Positions 15,151-24,514 of a DNA stretch of 59,216 nt are shown piece by piece. The stretch spans positions 1-59,216 of the forward strand of contig NZ_JAERTY010000014.1 in the NCBI RefSeq assembly GCF_016746095.1, written 5' to 3'. The notes under the pieces are model-generated. The model did no database searches. It was not told where the DNA came from and saw nothing but the letters and a program-made list of their open reading frames with translations. The position numbers and the translations under genes were made by a program. Each line of letters opens with the position of its first letter. The stretch's first letter is position 1. This DNA is from Sphingobacterium faecale (GTDB lineage: Bacteria; Bacteroidota; Bacteroidia; Sphingobacteriales; Sphingobacteriaceae).

Positions 15151-16710
15151 CTAATAATTTTCAAAATATTCAACACCTGCGCCAAAATACGCTTTATCAC
15201 CTGTAGCTTTGGCCAGCTCAACCAATTCACCCGATTTTACCAATGCCAACGCTTTATCCATAATATCCTGCATAGGCTGATCTTCTGCCAGATGAGGAAT
15301 ATGCTTGCGGATATGCTGATGTAAGCCTTCAACAACAGCTGTAGATTGCAGTGGGCTATGGAAATCCTTAGCTTGTGCTGCGCAAAGCAGCTCTACACTT
15401 AATATCTTATCCACATTATCAATAACCTGTAATAACTTTCTTCCGGATATCGACCCCATACTCACATGATCTTCCTGTCCCATCGATGTGGGTATGCTAT
15501 CTGCCGAAGCAGGGAAACAAAGTCCCTTATTCTCACTGGCAATAGCGGCAGTTGTGTACTGCAAAATCATAAAACCAGAATTTAGACCCGTTGCCTTCAT
15601 CAACAACTTAGGTACCCCATTTGTTTCTCCCTCTAGAGAAAGATACACCCTACGATCGGATATATTCCCCAATTCACTAACAGCTAGTGTCGCATAATCC
15701 AACGGAAGTGCGATAGGCTGTCCATGGAACGAACCTCCACTAATGGTCAGTTCACTATTTATAATAATAGGGTTGTCTGTTACTGCATTAATCTCTGTTT
15801 CAATAATTTCTTTAAAATGCAGCCAAGCGTTGCGGGAAGCACCATGCACCTGTGGTATACAACGCATCGAATAAGGATCCTGTACTCTCGAACAGTTCTT
15901 ATGCGACTCTAAAATTGCAGAGCCCGACAACAGGTTATGTATCGTCGAAGCGACAAACACATTCCCCTTATACGGTCTCAACTGGTGTAATTCGCTAAAG
16001 AACGGCTTGATCGAACCATTCAACCCCTCGATCATTAAAGTTGCGATCAGATCAGCGTTATTCATCAATCGGTTCATCTCGACAACAGCCTTCACGCCAT
16101 GTGCTGCCATAAACTGTGTTCCGTTGATCAATGCTAACCCCTCTTTTGCACCCAGAGCCACAGGTTTCATCTGTAATTCATCCAACACATCGGCTGTATT
16201 GCGGATTTCATCTTTATAAAACACCTTTCCGAGACCAATCAAAGGCAAGAATAGATGTGACAATGGTGCCAGATCACCGGAAGCTCCTACCGATCCCTGT
16301 TTGGGGACGACAGGAACGATATCCTGTTGGATATGCCAGATAATGCGTTGTACTGTACTCAACTGTACCCCTGAAAAACCTTTGGACAAAGCATGTACCT
16401 TTAAAATCATCATCAACTTGGACAACTCCTTATCAATAGGCTCTCCTACCCCTACAGCATGACTCATCAAGATGTTCTCCTGCAGTTTACGGGTATCGTT
16501 CGCATCAATCAGAGTCGTGCATAACGGACCAAAACCAGTATTTATTCCATACACTACCTTCCCCGAGTCCACGATTTCCTGTACATATCCTGCACTCTTC
16601 TCGATATCCTTTATTACTTCTTCTGTTAAGATACCATGCACTGTACCTCTTGCTATACCTAAAGCAATGGAGCTCTGTAAAAAATCGACTCCGTATTTAA
16701 ATGTATTCAT
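15151..16710 (-). CDS. hutH: Histidine ammonia-lyase
   Basis: This 519-residue lyase removes ammonia from L-histidine to give urocanate, the first step of the pathway. Residues Ala143-Ser144-Gly145, within GSVGASGDLAPLSH, form the MIO prosthetic group by self-cyclisation. YGINTGFGPL and QEDHVSMGS are further family signatures. It is the first gene of hutHIUG. The upstream 78 bp hold the operator shared with the divergent LysR gene. Length and motifs are normal. Confidence 0.96.
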   Translation of the reverse strand: MNTFKYGVDFLQSSIALGIARGTVHGILTEEVIKDIEKSAGYVQEIVDSGKVVYGINTGFGPLCTTLIDANDTRKLQENILMSHAVGVGEPIDKELSKLMMILKVHALSKGFSGVQLSTVQRIIWHIQQDIVPVVPKQGSVGASGDLAPLSHLFLPLIGLGKVFYKDEIRNTADVLDELQMKPVALGAKEGLALINGTQFMAAHGVKAVVEMNRLMNNADLIATLMIEGLNGSIKPFFSELHQLRPYKGNVFVASTIHNLLSGSAILESHKNCSRVQDPYSMRCIPQVHGASRNAWLHFKEIIETEINAVTDNPIIINSELTISGGSFHGQPIALPLDYATLAVSELGNISDRRVYLSLEGETNGVPKLLMKATGLNSGFMILQYTTAAIASENKGLCFPASADSIPTSMGQEDHVSMGSISGRKLLQVIDNVDKILSVELLCAAQAKDFHSPLQSTAVVEGLHQHIRKHIPHLAEDQPMQDIMDKALALVKSGELVELAKATGDKAYFGAGVEYFENY

Positions 16711-16728
16711 CTTGTCTTTCGTTTTATC

Positions 16729-16751
16729 TCAAATTTAACAGCTATATTTGA
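16729..16751. promoter_or_regulatory. LysR-type operator over divergent hut promoters
   Basis: TCAAAT (16729-16734), 11 bases, then ATTTGA (16746-16751) is a perfect T-N11-A palindrome, the LysR-family binding form. The same bases contain a -7 element in each direction: TAAATTTG on the minus strand (16737-16730, for hutH) and TATATTTG on the plus strand (16743-16750, for the regulator). Both are followed by the start codons within about 40 bp. The -33 elements are poor. Binding of the regulator here would control both genes. Confidence 0.75.
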
Positions 16752-16788
16752 TAACCGGTAATACCATTTAAGTCAACTATTAATAACC

Positions 16789-17688
16789 ATGAATTATCAA
16801 ATAGAACTTCGACATCTCCATTATTTCAAGGTTCTGGCCGAAGAACTTCATTTCCGTAAAGCTGCGGATCGGCTTTTCATCTCCCAACCAGGACTGAGCA
16901 GACAGATCAAACAGATGGAAAATATTTATAAGACTACACTATTTGAACGAACCAAGCGTACAGTGCAATTAACTGAGGCTGGCAAATACCTTTTACACGA
17001 AGTGGAACTGCTATTCAGTCAACTCAGCAACATTCAAACACAGATTGAAAAGATTGCGGAAGGGAAGATAACATCACTCAAACTGGGATTTATTGGCTCT
17101 GCTGTACAGACTATACTTCCCAAACTATTAGCTTCATTAAAGCAAAAGCAACCTTTGATCGACATCACGCTCAATGAGCTCAGCAATGAAATGCAACTCG
17201 AAATGCTGGGACGTAATGAATTGGATTTTGGATTTGTCCGTGTCGATGGTACGCCACCGCATATAAAATCATTACCTATCCTAACCGAGCATTTCGCACT
17301 TGTTATACCCAAGAATCACCCGCTCAAATCAAAACCCAGTCTTCAGTTGACAGACTTCAAAGATGAACCCTTCATCCTGTTTTCAAAAGCTTATAGCATT
17401 TCCTATTATGACCTGGTGATGAGCATATTTCGCGATCATGATTTTGTGCCCCATGTCACCCTACGAACGGTCAATGCATTAAGTATATTCAATCTGGTAT
17501 CTCAGGGACTTGGAGTAGCCATAGTTCCCTCTTCGTTAAAAAACGGATACAGTACAGACGTTGATTTTATCGAACTCGAACAGATACGCCAGCGTACAAC
17601 CCTTACCCTGATTTGGAATAGGGAGAACCGCAATCCTGGCATATCAGCTTTACTTGAAGAGGTTAAGCACTTGCTAGACGATAATTAG
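16789..17688 (+). CDS. LysR family regulator, probably of histidine utilisation
   Basis: This 299-residue protein has an N-terminal winged helix-turn-helix (residues about 7-66; HFRKAADRLFISQPGLSRQI) and a periplasmic-binding-protein-like effector domain (about 92-295). It is divergent from hutH with 78 bp between them, and a T-N11-A palindrome sits in that gap. I infer that it controls hutHIUG and its own gene, probably in response to urocanate or histidine. Many other bacteria use the GntR-type HutC or the antiterminator HutP for this task. The regulatory role is inference; the family is certain. Confidence 0.88.
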   Translation: MNYQIELRHLHYFKVLAEELHFRKAADRLFISQPGLSRQIKQMENIYKTTLFERTKRTVQLTEAGKYLLHEVELLFSQLSNIQTQIEKIAEGKITSLKLGFIGSAVQTILPKLLASLKQKQPLIDITLNELSNEMQLEMLGRNELDFGFVRVDGTPPHIKSLPILTEHFALVIPKNHPLKSKPSLQLTDFKDEPFILFSKAYSISYYDLVMSIFRDHDFVPHVTLRTVNALSIFNLVSQGLGVAIVPSSLKNGYSTDVDFIELEQIRQRTTLTLIWNRENRNPGISALLEEVKHLLDDN

Positions 17689-17696
17689 TATTTCTG

Positions 17697-18287
17697 TTAA
17701 TTCAGGTCGTTTTCTATTGCTAGATCATACTTTAGCAGCAGGAGCTCCAACTGATAGATCGTAAACTTTGCCTTCTTCACCTTATTGAGGTCCAGGTCTA
17801 GAATCACATTTGTAGATGTTCTAAAATCGACTTTCTCGATGTTTGTTCCTACAAAAGTCGCCCCCAGTAGATCACAGTCCGCAAAAACGCTCGCTGACAA
17901 ATCCGCTTCGCTAAAATCCACCTCACGCAAGGAGCACTTCGAAAAACGCATCTTCTTTAGATTTGCACCGTAAAATATAGAATAGTCAAGCTGGCATTTT
18001 TCAAAAGAAAAAGAGAACATAAACTTGTTGAGGGAGGAGAAATCCAGTCCCATAATCTTACAATCCTTAAAAACCACATTACGCAATCCTACCCCCTGCA
18101 GATTCGCCATAGAAAGATTGCATGCATCAAAGGTACAATCTTCGAAATCATTGGTTCTTAGGTCACTCTTAGAAAAATCACAACCTATAAAATGACACCG
18201 GACAAACTCCCGATTACGAAGTCCCTTCTCTGCATAATCAACCTGTTTAAAGGTTTTGTCGGCATGTGTAACAATCTCTGAGTTCAT
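17697..18287 (-). CDS. Pentapeptide-repeat protein
   Basis: This 196-residue protein is built from A(D/N)LXX-type repeats throughout (for example CDFSKSDLRTNDFEDCTFDACNL split over several coils, and EVDFSEADLSASVFADCDL). Such repeats fold as a right-handed quadrilateral beta-helix. Many relatives are of unknown function; the Qnr type protects DNA gyrase from quinolones, but nothing here allows that claim. No signal peptide, so cytosolic. It converges on the LysR gene (8 bp between the stops) and has no partner. Confidence 0.85.
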   Translation of the reverse strand: MNSEIVTHADKTFKQVDYAEKGLRNREFVRCHFIGCDFSKSDLRTNDFEDCTFDACNLSMANLQGVGLRNVVFKDCKIMGLDFSSLNKFMFSFSFEKCQLDYSIFYGANLKKMRFSKCSLREVDFSEADLSASVFADCDLLGATFVGTNIEKVDFRTSTNVILDLDLNKVKKAKFTIYQLELLLLKYDLAIENDLN

Positions 18288-18476
18288 ATTCTATCTAATT
18301 TTCAGGACCTGATCAAGACCCGCAATTTCCTGCTTAAGGTAGGAATTATTTCGCTTGCTTTTCAAAAAGCCGTAACTTGAGTGCATAATTTTACACTTCG
18401 TTTATGGAACTACGTCTGTTGCCGCATCCATTGTACAAAACGTAGTCATTTTTTAGTAAATACAATCACATTATAT

Positions 18477-21400
18477 ATGAAGCGACTGATCAAAACGTAC
18501 TTTCCGCTATTACTAATCTGCCTATTGCCTTTTATGGGAGTAGCACAGACCACTTCTACTTCATCTCCTAAATGGAAAGAAATAGAACGACTTATCTCCA
18601 TCAGGAATTATGAGCAGATCCTACCACTCCTAGCAGACATTAAAGCTGAAGCCCGTCGCAGCGGCAATTCCGCGGAATGGATACGCGCCATTGTTGCCGA
18701 AGGCCAGACAAAGAAAGTCAACCGCACCAATGACAGCTTATTTGTCGAGGTCGAGAAACACTTCCAACAACATATCAAACAGGCATCTCCTATAGAAAGA
18801 ACAGTTCTGAATAACTTTTATGCGCTATTCCTTGCTTCGAATATAAACCTATATCTGAGCGACACAGACAATAACTTTATCGCAAGTGACAACAAACAAA
18901 AAATAAAGCATATCGATTCCCTGTTCCACCTTTCCCTTGAACCCAAAGGAGCCTTGCTTCAAGCTCCTTTGGAAAAATGGGCAGACCTGTTTGTTTCCAC
19001 CCAAAACGTATCGTTATCTCCTACCTTATATCATTTCTTAGCATACCAATACATCGATTTTATCGCGAGCTACGAACGGGGTAATGGCGATAAAGTAAAT
19101 CAGCTAAAAGAAGAGATTATTGCAATCAATGAAAGCAAAGGTTACACGAATGCAACGTCTTATCTGCTTTCATTGAGACAGGATAACTCCTACCTTCCTG
19201 CTCTTGAAATGGCAACCAACTATCTGGACATCATTGCAAGAAACAAAAGCGATTATAATGCGTACCTGCTAGCTCAGGTTGCCGGAATCTATAATAGCCG
19301 TGGCGACAAAAAGGAAGCGTTAAAATACATCAACCAAGCGTTAAAAGAATATCCCAAATCGCCTTGGATCGACGAATCAAACAACCTTTTAAAAGTAATC
19401 AAACAGGTTAATATCCAACTGACGGCCAAATCATTCGCTCCTGCCAATCAATATACACCCATTAGAATCAGCACTACAAATACCGATAGTCTATATATCC
19501 GGGTCTACAACACCAGCAATACGCTCAAATCATATCGGTCCTTCGATGTTAAATATGATTCATTGACCCATCAGACGAGCTTAGACGCCAAACTTGTTTA
19601 TGAGGAGTTGCTGGCATTGAAGTCCTTTGCAGATTATCAGAACCACAGTACGCTTTACAAATTGAATCCACTGCCATTTGGCAATTATACGATTCTGGTA
19701 TCCAACAATAAGGATTTCAAGGATGATGGGCTGTACTTCGAGGTCGTAGATCAGCAAATTATTATTTCTGATCTTTTTATTTCGGCCAGTCAAGATAAAG
19801 ACGATGATAACAGCACCTTGTTTAGGGGATTACTGCTAGACAGGATCTCAGGCAAGCCTTATACCGATAAAAAAATACAACTGTATGAACTGAACCGCAA
19901 CAACAGGTTAGATTTGGTCCAAGGACTACGCACGGATAAAAAGGGTGAATTTTCGTATACCTCCAACCAGAGAAGAGCATTTGATTCTTACTTACTTTAT
20001 CTCCCACAGGAAAATCAACTGATTGACCTCAATAAGCTAAAAACAATAGGCAGGCATGTTTACAATAAACCACAACCGGACGAAAGGAACCAAATCTCCA
20101 TACAGACCCTGACAGATCGTGCCATCTACCGACCGGGGCAACAGGTTTACTTTAAAAGTATATTGTACAATAGTCACGCACTATTGGGAAAAGTGATGGA
20201 AAAAGAAGAGTTGAAAATTTATCTTCACGATGCCAACCATCAAAAAATAGATTCTTTGACCGTGACCAGCAATGCTTACGGTTCGATAAATGGGAGCTTT
20301 ATTTTACCGAACAAAACATTGGCAGGATCATTTAGGATCGTAGCTCTACACAAGGGTAGAGAGCAGGGTTCCCATTACTTTCAGGTCGAAGAGTACAAAA
20401 GACCGACTTTCAAAGTAACATTTGATACGAACAAAGAGACGTACACACTCCGAGACACAGCAGTATTTACAGGTGCTGTAGAAATGCTGTCTGGAGCAGC
20501 ATTGCCGGACGCAACCGTAAAATACAATATCACATTTTACAGCAACAAGCACCGTCAATATGTTACTTATGCTGACTCTACAACAACCACTGATGCGGAG
20601 GGGAAATTTTCCTTTAAAGTCGCTCTGATGGATTCTATGTTTAAAGGTTTGAATAACTTCTACCTACAATACAATGCCGAGGTAACCAGTCAAAGCGGTG
20701 AGATGCAAGCAACAGCAGGTCAGTACAGTTTCTCTACCCGTCCGTGGCAGATTCAAATTCAGACTGTTGGTCGAATGGAGGAGAAAAAATGGAAAAATCT
20801 AACCATTAAGACTTCCAATCAAAATGGCCAATCCCTTTTATTTGCCGGCAAAGTCAATATATATCAGTTGAGTCAGCCGACGACAGTCATGACCAGAGAA
20901 AGTAGCCAGATCTTCAGCAACCTCGAATACCATTTACTGAGTCCTGAAGAATACGAAAGGTATTTTCCAGTCCTATTTGATCGAAGCTTATTACACAAAG
21001 AAGCACAAAAGGAGCTGCTCGCGTCCTACGAATTCGATACACGCGACACGGGTCTGGTCCAGATAGATTCTAATCTATTTGCCAAAGGGCGCTATATGAT
21101 TGAAGCGATCAGCATACAAGATGGAGACACTATAAAAGCGACCAGTTACATGCAACTGTATGACGCTATCACTAAAAAAGTAAGCAATACCGAGTTCTTG
21201 ACTGCCAATACCGACAAGGCAAACTATAGCATTGGAGATAAGGTCACCATCTCCTATCAAACGGACGAAAAAAGTGCCAAATACCTGTATTTATTCAGTT
21301 CCCTCGGGACAGCAAAAAGACCAACCCAGTTACTGAATATAAAAAATGGACAGGCTACCTACACCTTCACGCTAGAAAAAGAGCAGGTATCGCCCAACAT

Positions 21401-24400
21401 CTCCTTTACAGCCTTATTGGTTGCTAACAATAAATTGGCAATCACATCGACAGCTATACCGGTGGTCAGACAGGATAAACTCTTACAGATTACTGCTAAA
21501 ACATTTAGAGACAAAATCACCCCCGGTCAAAAGGAAAAGTGGAGTTTCAGTATCGCGCAGAAAGATCTACCGGTATCCGAAGCAGAGGTATTGGCTACGA
21601 TGTATGACAGCGCTTTGGATGCATTCGCAAGCAATAACTTCCCATCCTCGTTACCTCTGTATACCCCTTATTTTGGTAACATCCAATATTACCATCTTCT
21701 TAACGGGTTCTATAAAGACGATTATTCCAAGTCAATATTCTATAAAAACAATAGGCTACCGACTTTAGGAAATGGATTATCTACCATTTACACTTACGGC
21801 CTATTCACGGGGGGACTCATAGATCATCAAGGAATTTTTGACTCGTTCAATTCGCTGAATGAAGTCGTTGTTTCTGCCGCACCCCAGCGGAAAATGACCC
21901 TAACAGGATCAGTAGCAGCAATCAGCGCAGAGACAGAAAAAAATGTAGCCATGTATGATGAACTCAAGGATCCTAATCTACAGGCTGAAGTAGAAAACCT
22001 GCGTATTCGAGGAGCATCCAGTCCGGGACAATCAACTCCGCTATACGTTATTGATGGAGAAATCACGGATAGCTTTGTCCTTGATAACTTCCCCGCGGAC
22101 CAAATCGAAAAACTAGAAGTACTCAAAGATGCTGCTGCGACAGCCCTATATGGTTCCAGAGGTGCACATGGAGTAATTCTTATTACCACCAAAGAAGGTA
22201 AAAAGAAACAAGATCAGTTGGATCAAGCGCAGACACGTACCAACTTACAGGAGACAGCCTTCTTCTTTCCTACCCTGTACACCGATGCCGAGGGAAATAT
22301 CAACTTCGAGTTCGATACTCCAGAAGCACTATCAAAATGGAAATTGCTTCTTTTTGCACACCGCAAAGACCTTGCATCCGGCAATGCAACGTTCATCACC
22401 CGAACCCAAAAGCAGTTGATGGTACGTCCTAATCTACCTCGATACTTCAGGGAAGGGGATGAAATCACGTTGAAAGCACAGGTACAAAACATAAGCAAAC
22501 AAGGTTTGAAAGGCAATGCAAGGATTGAAATATTTAACCCAGAAGACAATACAAACATTACCAATCTGTTTTTGAATGGAAATAGCACCCTAGCTTTTGA
22601 AGTTTCTGCCACAACCAATAGTATTGTCGAATGGAAACTTAAAGTACCGGCACATATACCGACAGTACAGATTAAAATCGTCGCTGCTACCGATTCTTTT
22701 TCTGATGGTGAAATAGTAGAGTTACCGATCCTCTCCAATAAGGTATTGATTTCCGATACAGAAAAAATAATTTTGAAGTCCAGAGAATCCAAAGACTACA
22801 GCTTACACAGTAGCGGAAAAGACAATCTACATGCTAAGGTACAGGTACAGAGCAACCCTATTCTGGAAATTATCGCAACACTAGACTATCTGAAAAACTA
22901 TCCTTACGAGTCCACAGAACAAAGTGGCAGCAAATGGTTTGGTCTGAAAATGGTACAATATGTGGAGAAGAACTATCCAGAAATTGCCACTTACTTCAAA
23001 ACACTGGACAAAGATCAAAACAAAAGCAAACTCGAAGAAAACAGCAGTCTGAGTGAACTGAAACAAGAGGAAATGCCATGGTTACGAGCCATTAAAAGTG
23101 AAAAAGAAAAATTAGCTGCTATCGCTACCCTTTTCAATAGCGATATCCGCGGAGAAATCAAAGCGGTCGAAAAGAAAATACTCCAGAACCAAATTGACAA
23201 AGGAGGATTCAGTTGGCTTCAAGGAGGAAAAGCAGATAGTCATATCTCTATACGCCTGCTCGAAATCGTGGGCAAAGTGCTCCATCTCGACCAAAGTCTA
23301 GTGGATTCAGACATGCGAAATGCAATGGAAGGTCTCACTCAATACTTAGACCAAGACAGTAGTATCTTTAGCCCCAAGGCATCTGTAGAACTCGCTCTGA
23401 ATTACCTCTATGCTCGCCATTATTGGACGAGTTATTTCAAGCCTCAGGGCAACAGCATTCAACAGCTCACCAATAAGCTGGTAAAATCGCCTGAGGTGAC
23501 CGCCAAAGGACCGGCAGGCCTAGCGGCCAAAGCATGGGTAGTCAACCAATTATATGGTAATGCGAAACAGTCCAATGAATTAAAGAACAGAATTAGTCAA
23601 GAGGTCGTCCGTGATAAAGACGGCGGTATGTACTGGCCGAGCAATGACCGTGCTTACAACGCCGTCAGTATGCAGTCTTACCTTGTTGAAGCTTATAAGC
23701 TAAATGATCCTTCTCAGCTTCAGGCCATAACCCAATGGTTATACTATAAAAAACAAGTAAACCATTGGAACAGTACCTGGATGACCGTAGATGCCATCTA
23801 TGCACTCCTACTCGCTAATAACCCGGACGACTTTAGCTTGGATAATAAGGTAAGTATACTCGTTGACCGCCAACAGGCCGATACTAAAGATATTGTATTA
23901 GGTCAGGTATCCCTAGATTTTGACCGGTCTACATTAGAAAAAGACAAACAGCTAACTATTCAAAATAACAACAATAGAACGATATACGGAGGCATCTATC
24001 ATCAGTATTTTGTGCCGCTTTCCGAAGTGAAGCGCAATACCAATGCCCTTTCTATTCAAAAGCAATACTTAGTAGAGCGCAACGGAACCTGGGTAGAAAC
24101 GACAGAGGCTAAACTAGGCGAGCGTATCAAGGTCAAGATCATTGTTATAAATGATGCCCCACTGCAGTATGTACATCTGAAAGATAGTCGTCCAGCAGGC
24201 GTGGAACCTGTCTATCAACCTTCGGGATACCGTTGGTGGCAGGGGTATTATCTCAACATGAAAGATGCTTCGACCAACTATTTCTTTGACCATCTAGGAA
24301 AAGGAAAAAGAGAGTTCGAATACGAAATCAAAGCAAATAATATCGGAATATTTAACTCCGGAATAAGCAGTCTCGAGTGTATGTATGATCCGACAGTCAA

Positions 24401-24440
24401 TGCACGATCAGCAAATATACAACTCGTCATTGTACCTTAA
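18477..24440 (+). CDS. Alpha-2-macroglobulin-like protein with internal TonB plug domain
   Basis: I chose the ATG at 18477 (1987 residues) because it opens a signal peptide (RLIKTYFPLLLICLLPFMGVAQ split at its hydrophobic core); an in-frame GTG at 18381 adds a non-signal stretch. After a helical, TPR-like N-terminal part (to about residue 300) come macroglobulin (MG) domains (for example RAIYRPGQQVYFKSI), then a TonB plug-like insertion at about 1127-1242 (IEKLEVLKDAAATALYGSRG), then the A2M core and a C-terminal domain (SRPAGVEPVYQPSGYRWWQG). The thioester motif CxEQ is replaced by STEQ (Ser1479), so no thioester can form. Bacterial A2Ms are thought to trap proteases in the cell envelope; here the role is unknown. 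Confidence 0.85.
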   Translation: MKRLIKTYFPLLLICLLPFMGVAQTTSTSSPKWKEIERLISIRNYEQILPLLADIKAEARRSGNSAEWIRAIVAEGQTKKVNRTNDSLFVEVEKHFQQHIKQASPIERTVLNNFYALFLASNINLYLSDTDNNFIASDNKQKIKHIDSLFHLSLEPKGALLQAPLEKWADLFVSTQNVSLSPTLYHFLAYQYIDFIASYERGNGDKVNQLKEEIIAINESKGYTNATSYLLSLRQDNSYLPALEMATNYLDIIARNKSDYNAYLLAQVAGIYNSRGDKKEALKYINQALKEYPKSPWIDESNNLLKVIKQVNIQLTAKSFAPANQYTPIRISTTNTDSLYIRVYNTSNTLKSYRSFDVKYDSLTHQTSLDAKLVYEELLALKSFADYQNHSTLYKLNPLPFGNYTILVSNNKDFKDDGLYFEVVDQQIIISDLFISASQDKDDDNSTLFRGLLLDRISGKPYTDKKIQLYELNRNNRLDLVQGLRTDKKGEFSYTSNQRRAFDSYLLYLPQENQLIDLNKLKTIGRHVYNKPQPDERNQISIQTLTDRAIYRPGQQVYFKSILYNSHALLGKVMEKEELKIYLHDANHQKIDSLTVTSNAYGSINGSFILPNKTLAGSFRIVALHKGREQGSHYFQVEEYKRPTFKVTFDTNKETYTLRDTAVFTGAVEMLSGAALPDATVKYNITFYSNKHRQYVTYADSTTTTDAEGKFSFKVALMDSMFKGLNNFYLQYNAEVTSQSGEMQATAGQYSFSTRPWQIQIQTVGRMEEKKWKNLTIKTSNQNGQSLLFAGKVNIYQLSQPTTVMTRESSQIFSNLEYHLLSPEEYERYFPVLFDRSLLHKEAQKELLASYEFDTRDTGLVQIDSNLFAKGRYMIEAISIQDGDTIKATSYMQLYDAITKKVSNTEFLTANTDKANYSIGDKVTISYQTDEKSAKYLYLFSSLGTAKRPTQLLNIKNGQATYTFTLEKEQVSPNISFTALLVANNKLAITSTAIPVVRQDKLLQITAKTFRDKITPGQKEKWSFSIAQKDLPVSEAEVLATMYDSALDAFASNNFPSSLPLYTPYFGNIQYYHLLNGFYKDDYSKSIFYKNNRLPTLGNGLSTIYTYGLFTGGLIDHQGIFDSFNSLNEVVVSAAPQRKMTLTGSVAAISAETEKNVAMYDELKDPNLQAEVENLRIRGASSPGQSTPLYVIDGEITDSFVLDNFPADQIEKLEVLKDAAATALYGSRGAHGVILITTKEGKKKQDQLDQAQTRTNLQETAFFFPTLYTDAEGNINFEFDTPEALSKWKLLLFAHRKDLASGNATFITRTQKQLMVRPNLPRYFREGDEITLKAQVQNISKQGLKGNARIEIFNPEDNTNITNLFLNGNSTLAFEVSATTNSIVEWKLKVPAHIPTVQIKIVAATDSFSDGEIVELPILSNKVLISDTEKIILKSRESKDYSLHSSGKDNLHAKVQVQSNPILEIIATLDYLKNYPYESTEQSGSKWFGLKMVQYVEKNYPEIATYFKTLDKDQNKSKLEENSSLSELKQEEMPWLRAIKSEKEKLAAIATLFNSDIRGEIKAVEKKILQNQIDKGGFSWLQGGKADSHISIRLLEIVGKVLHLDQSLVDSDMRNAMEGLTQYLDQDSSIFSPKASVELALNYLYARHYWTSYFKPQGNSIQQLTNKLVKSPEVTAKGPAGLAAKAWVVNQLYGNAKQSNELKNRISQEVVRDKDGGMYWPSNDRAYNAVSMQSYLVEAYKLNDPSQLQAITQWLYYKKQVNHWNSTWMTVDAIYALLLANNPDDFSLDNKVSILVDRQQADTKDIVLGQVSLDFDRSTLEKDKQLTIQNNNNRTIYGGIYHQYFVPLSEVKRNTNALSIQKQYLVERNGTWVETTEAKLGERIKVKIIVINDAPLQYVHLKDSRPAGVEPVYQPSGYRWWQGYYLNMKDASTNYFFDHLGKGKREFEYEIKANNIGIFNSGISSLECMYDPTVNARSANIQLVIVP

Positions 24441-24459
24441 CACACCTTATAATAGACTA

Positions 24460-24499
24460 AAAAAGGGGCGCCAACTGTTTGTTGAGCGCCCCTTTTTTT
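24460..24499. terminator. Bidirectional terminator between A2M and pyrophosphatase genes
   Basis: AAAAAGGGGCGC (24460-24471) pairs with GCGCCCCTTTTT (24486-24497), with an inner CAAC/GTTG stem. T-runs follow on both strands (plus 24493-24499; minus across 24465-24460). It serves the two convergent genes. Confidence 0.9.
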
Positions 24500-24514
24500 A
24501 GCAGACTCGTGCTA

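Noticed and set aside
18381..18476. Upstream GTG extension of the A2M-like protein
   Set aside because: It would bury the signal peptide 32 residues from the N-terminus; the ATG at 18477 fits a secreted protein.
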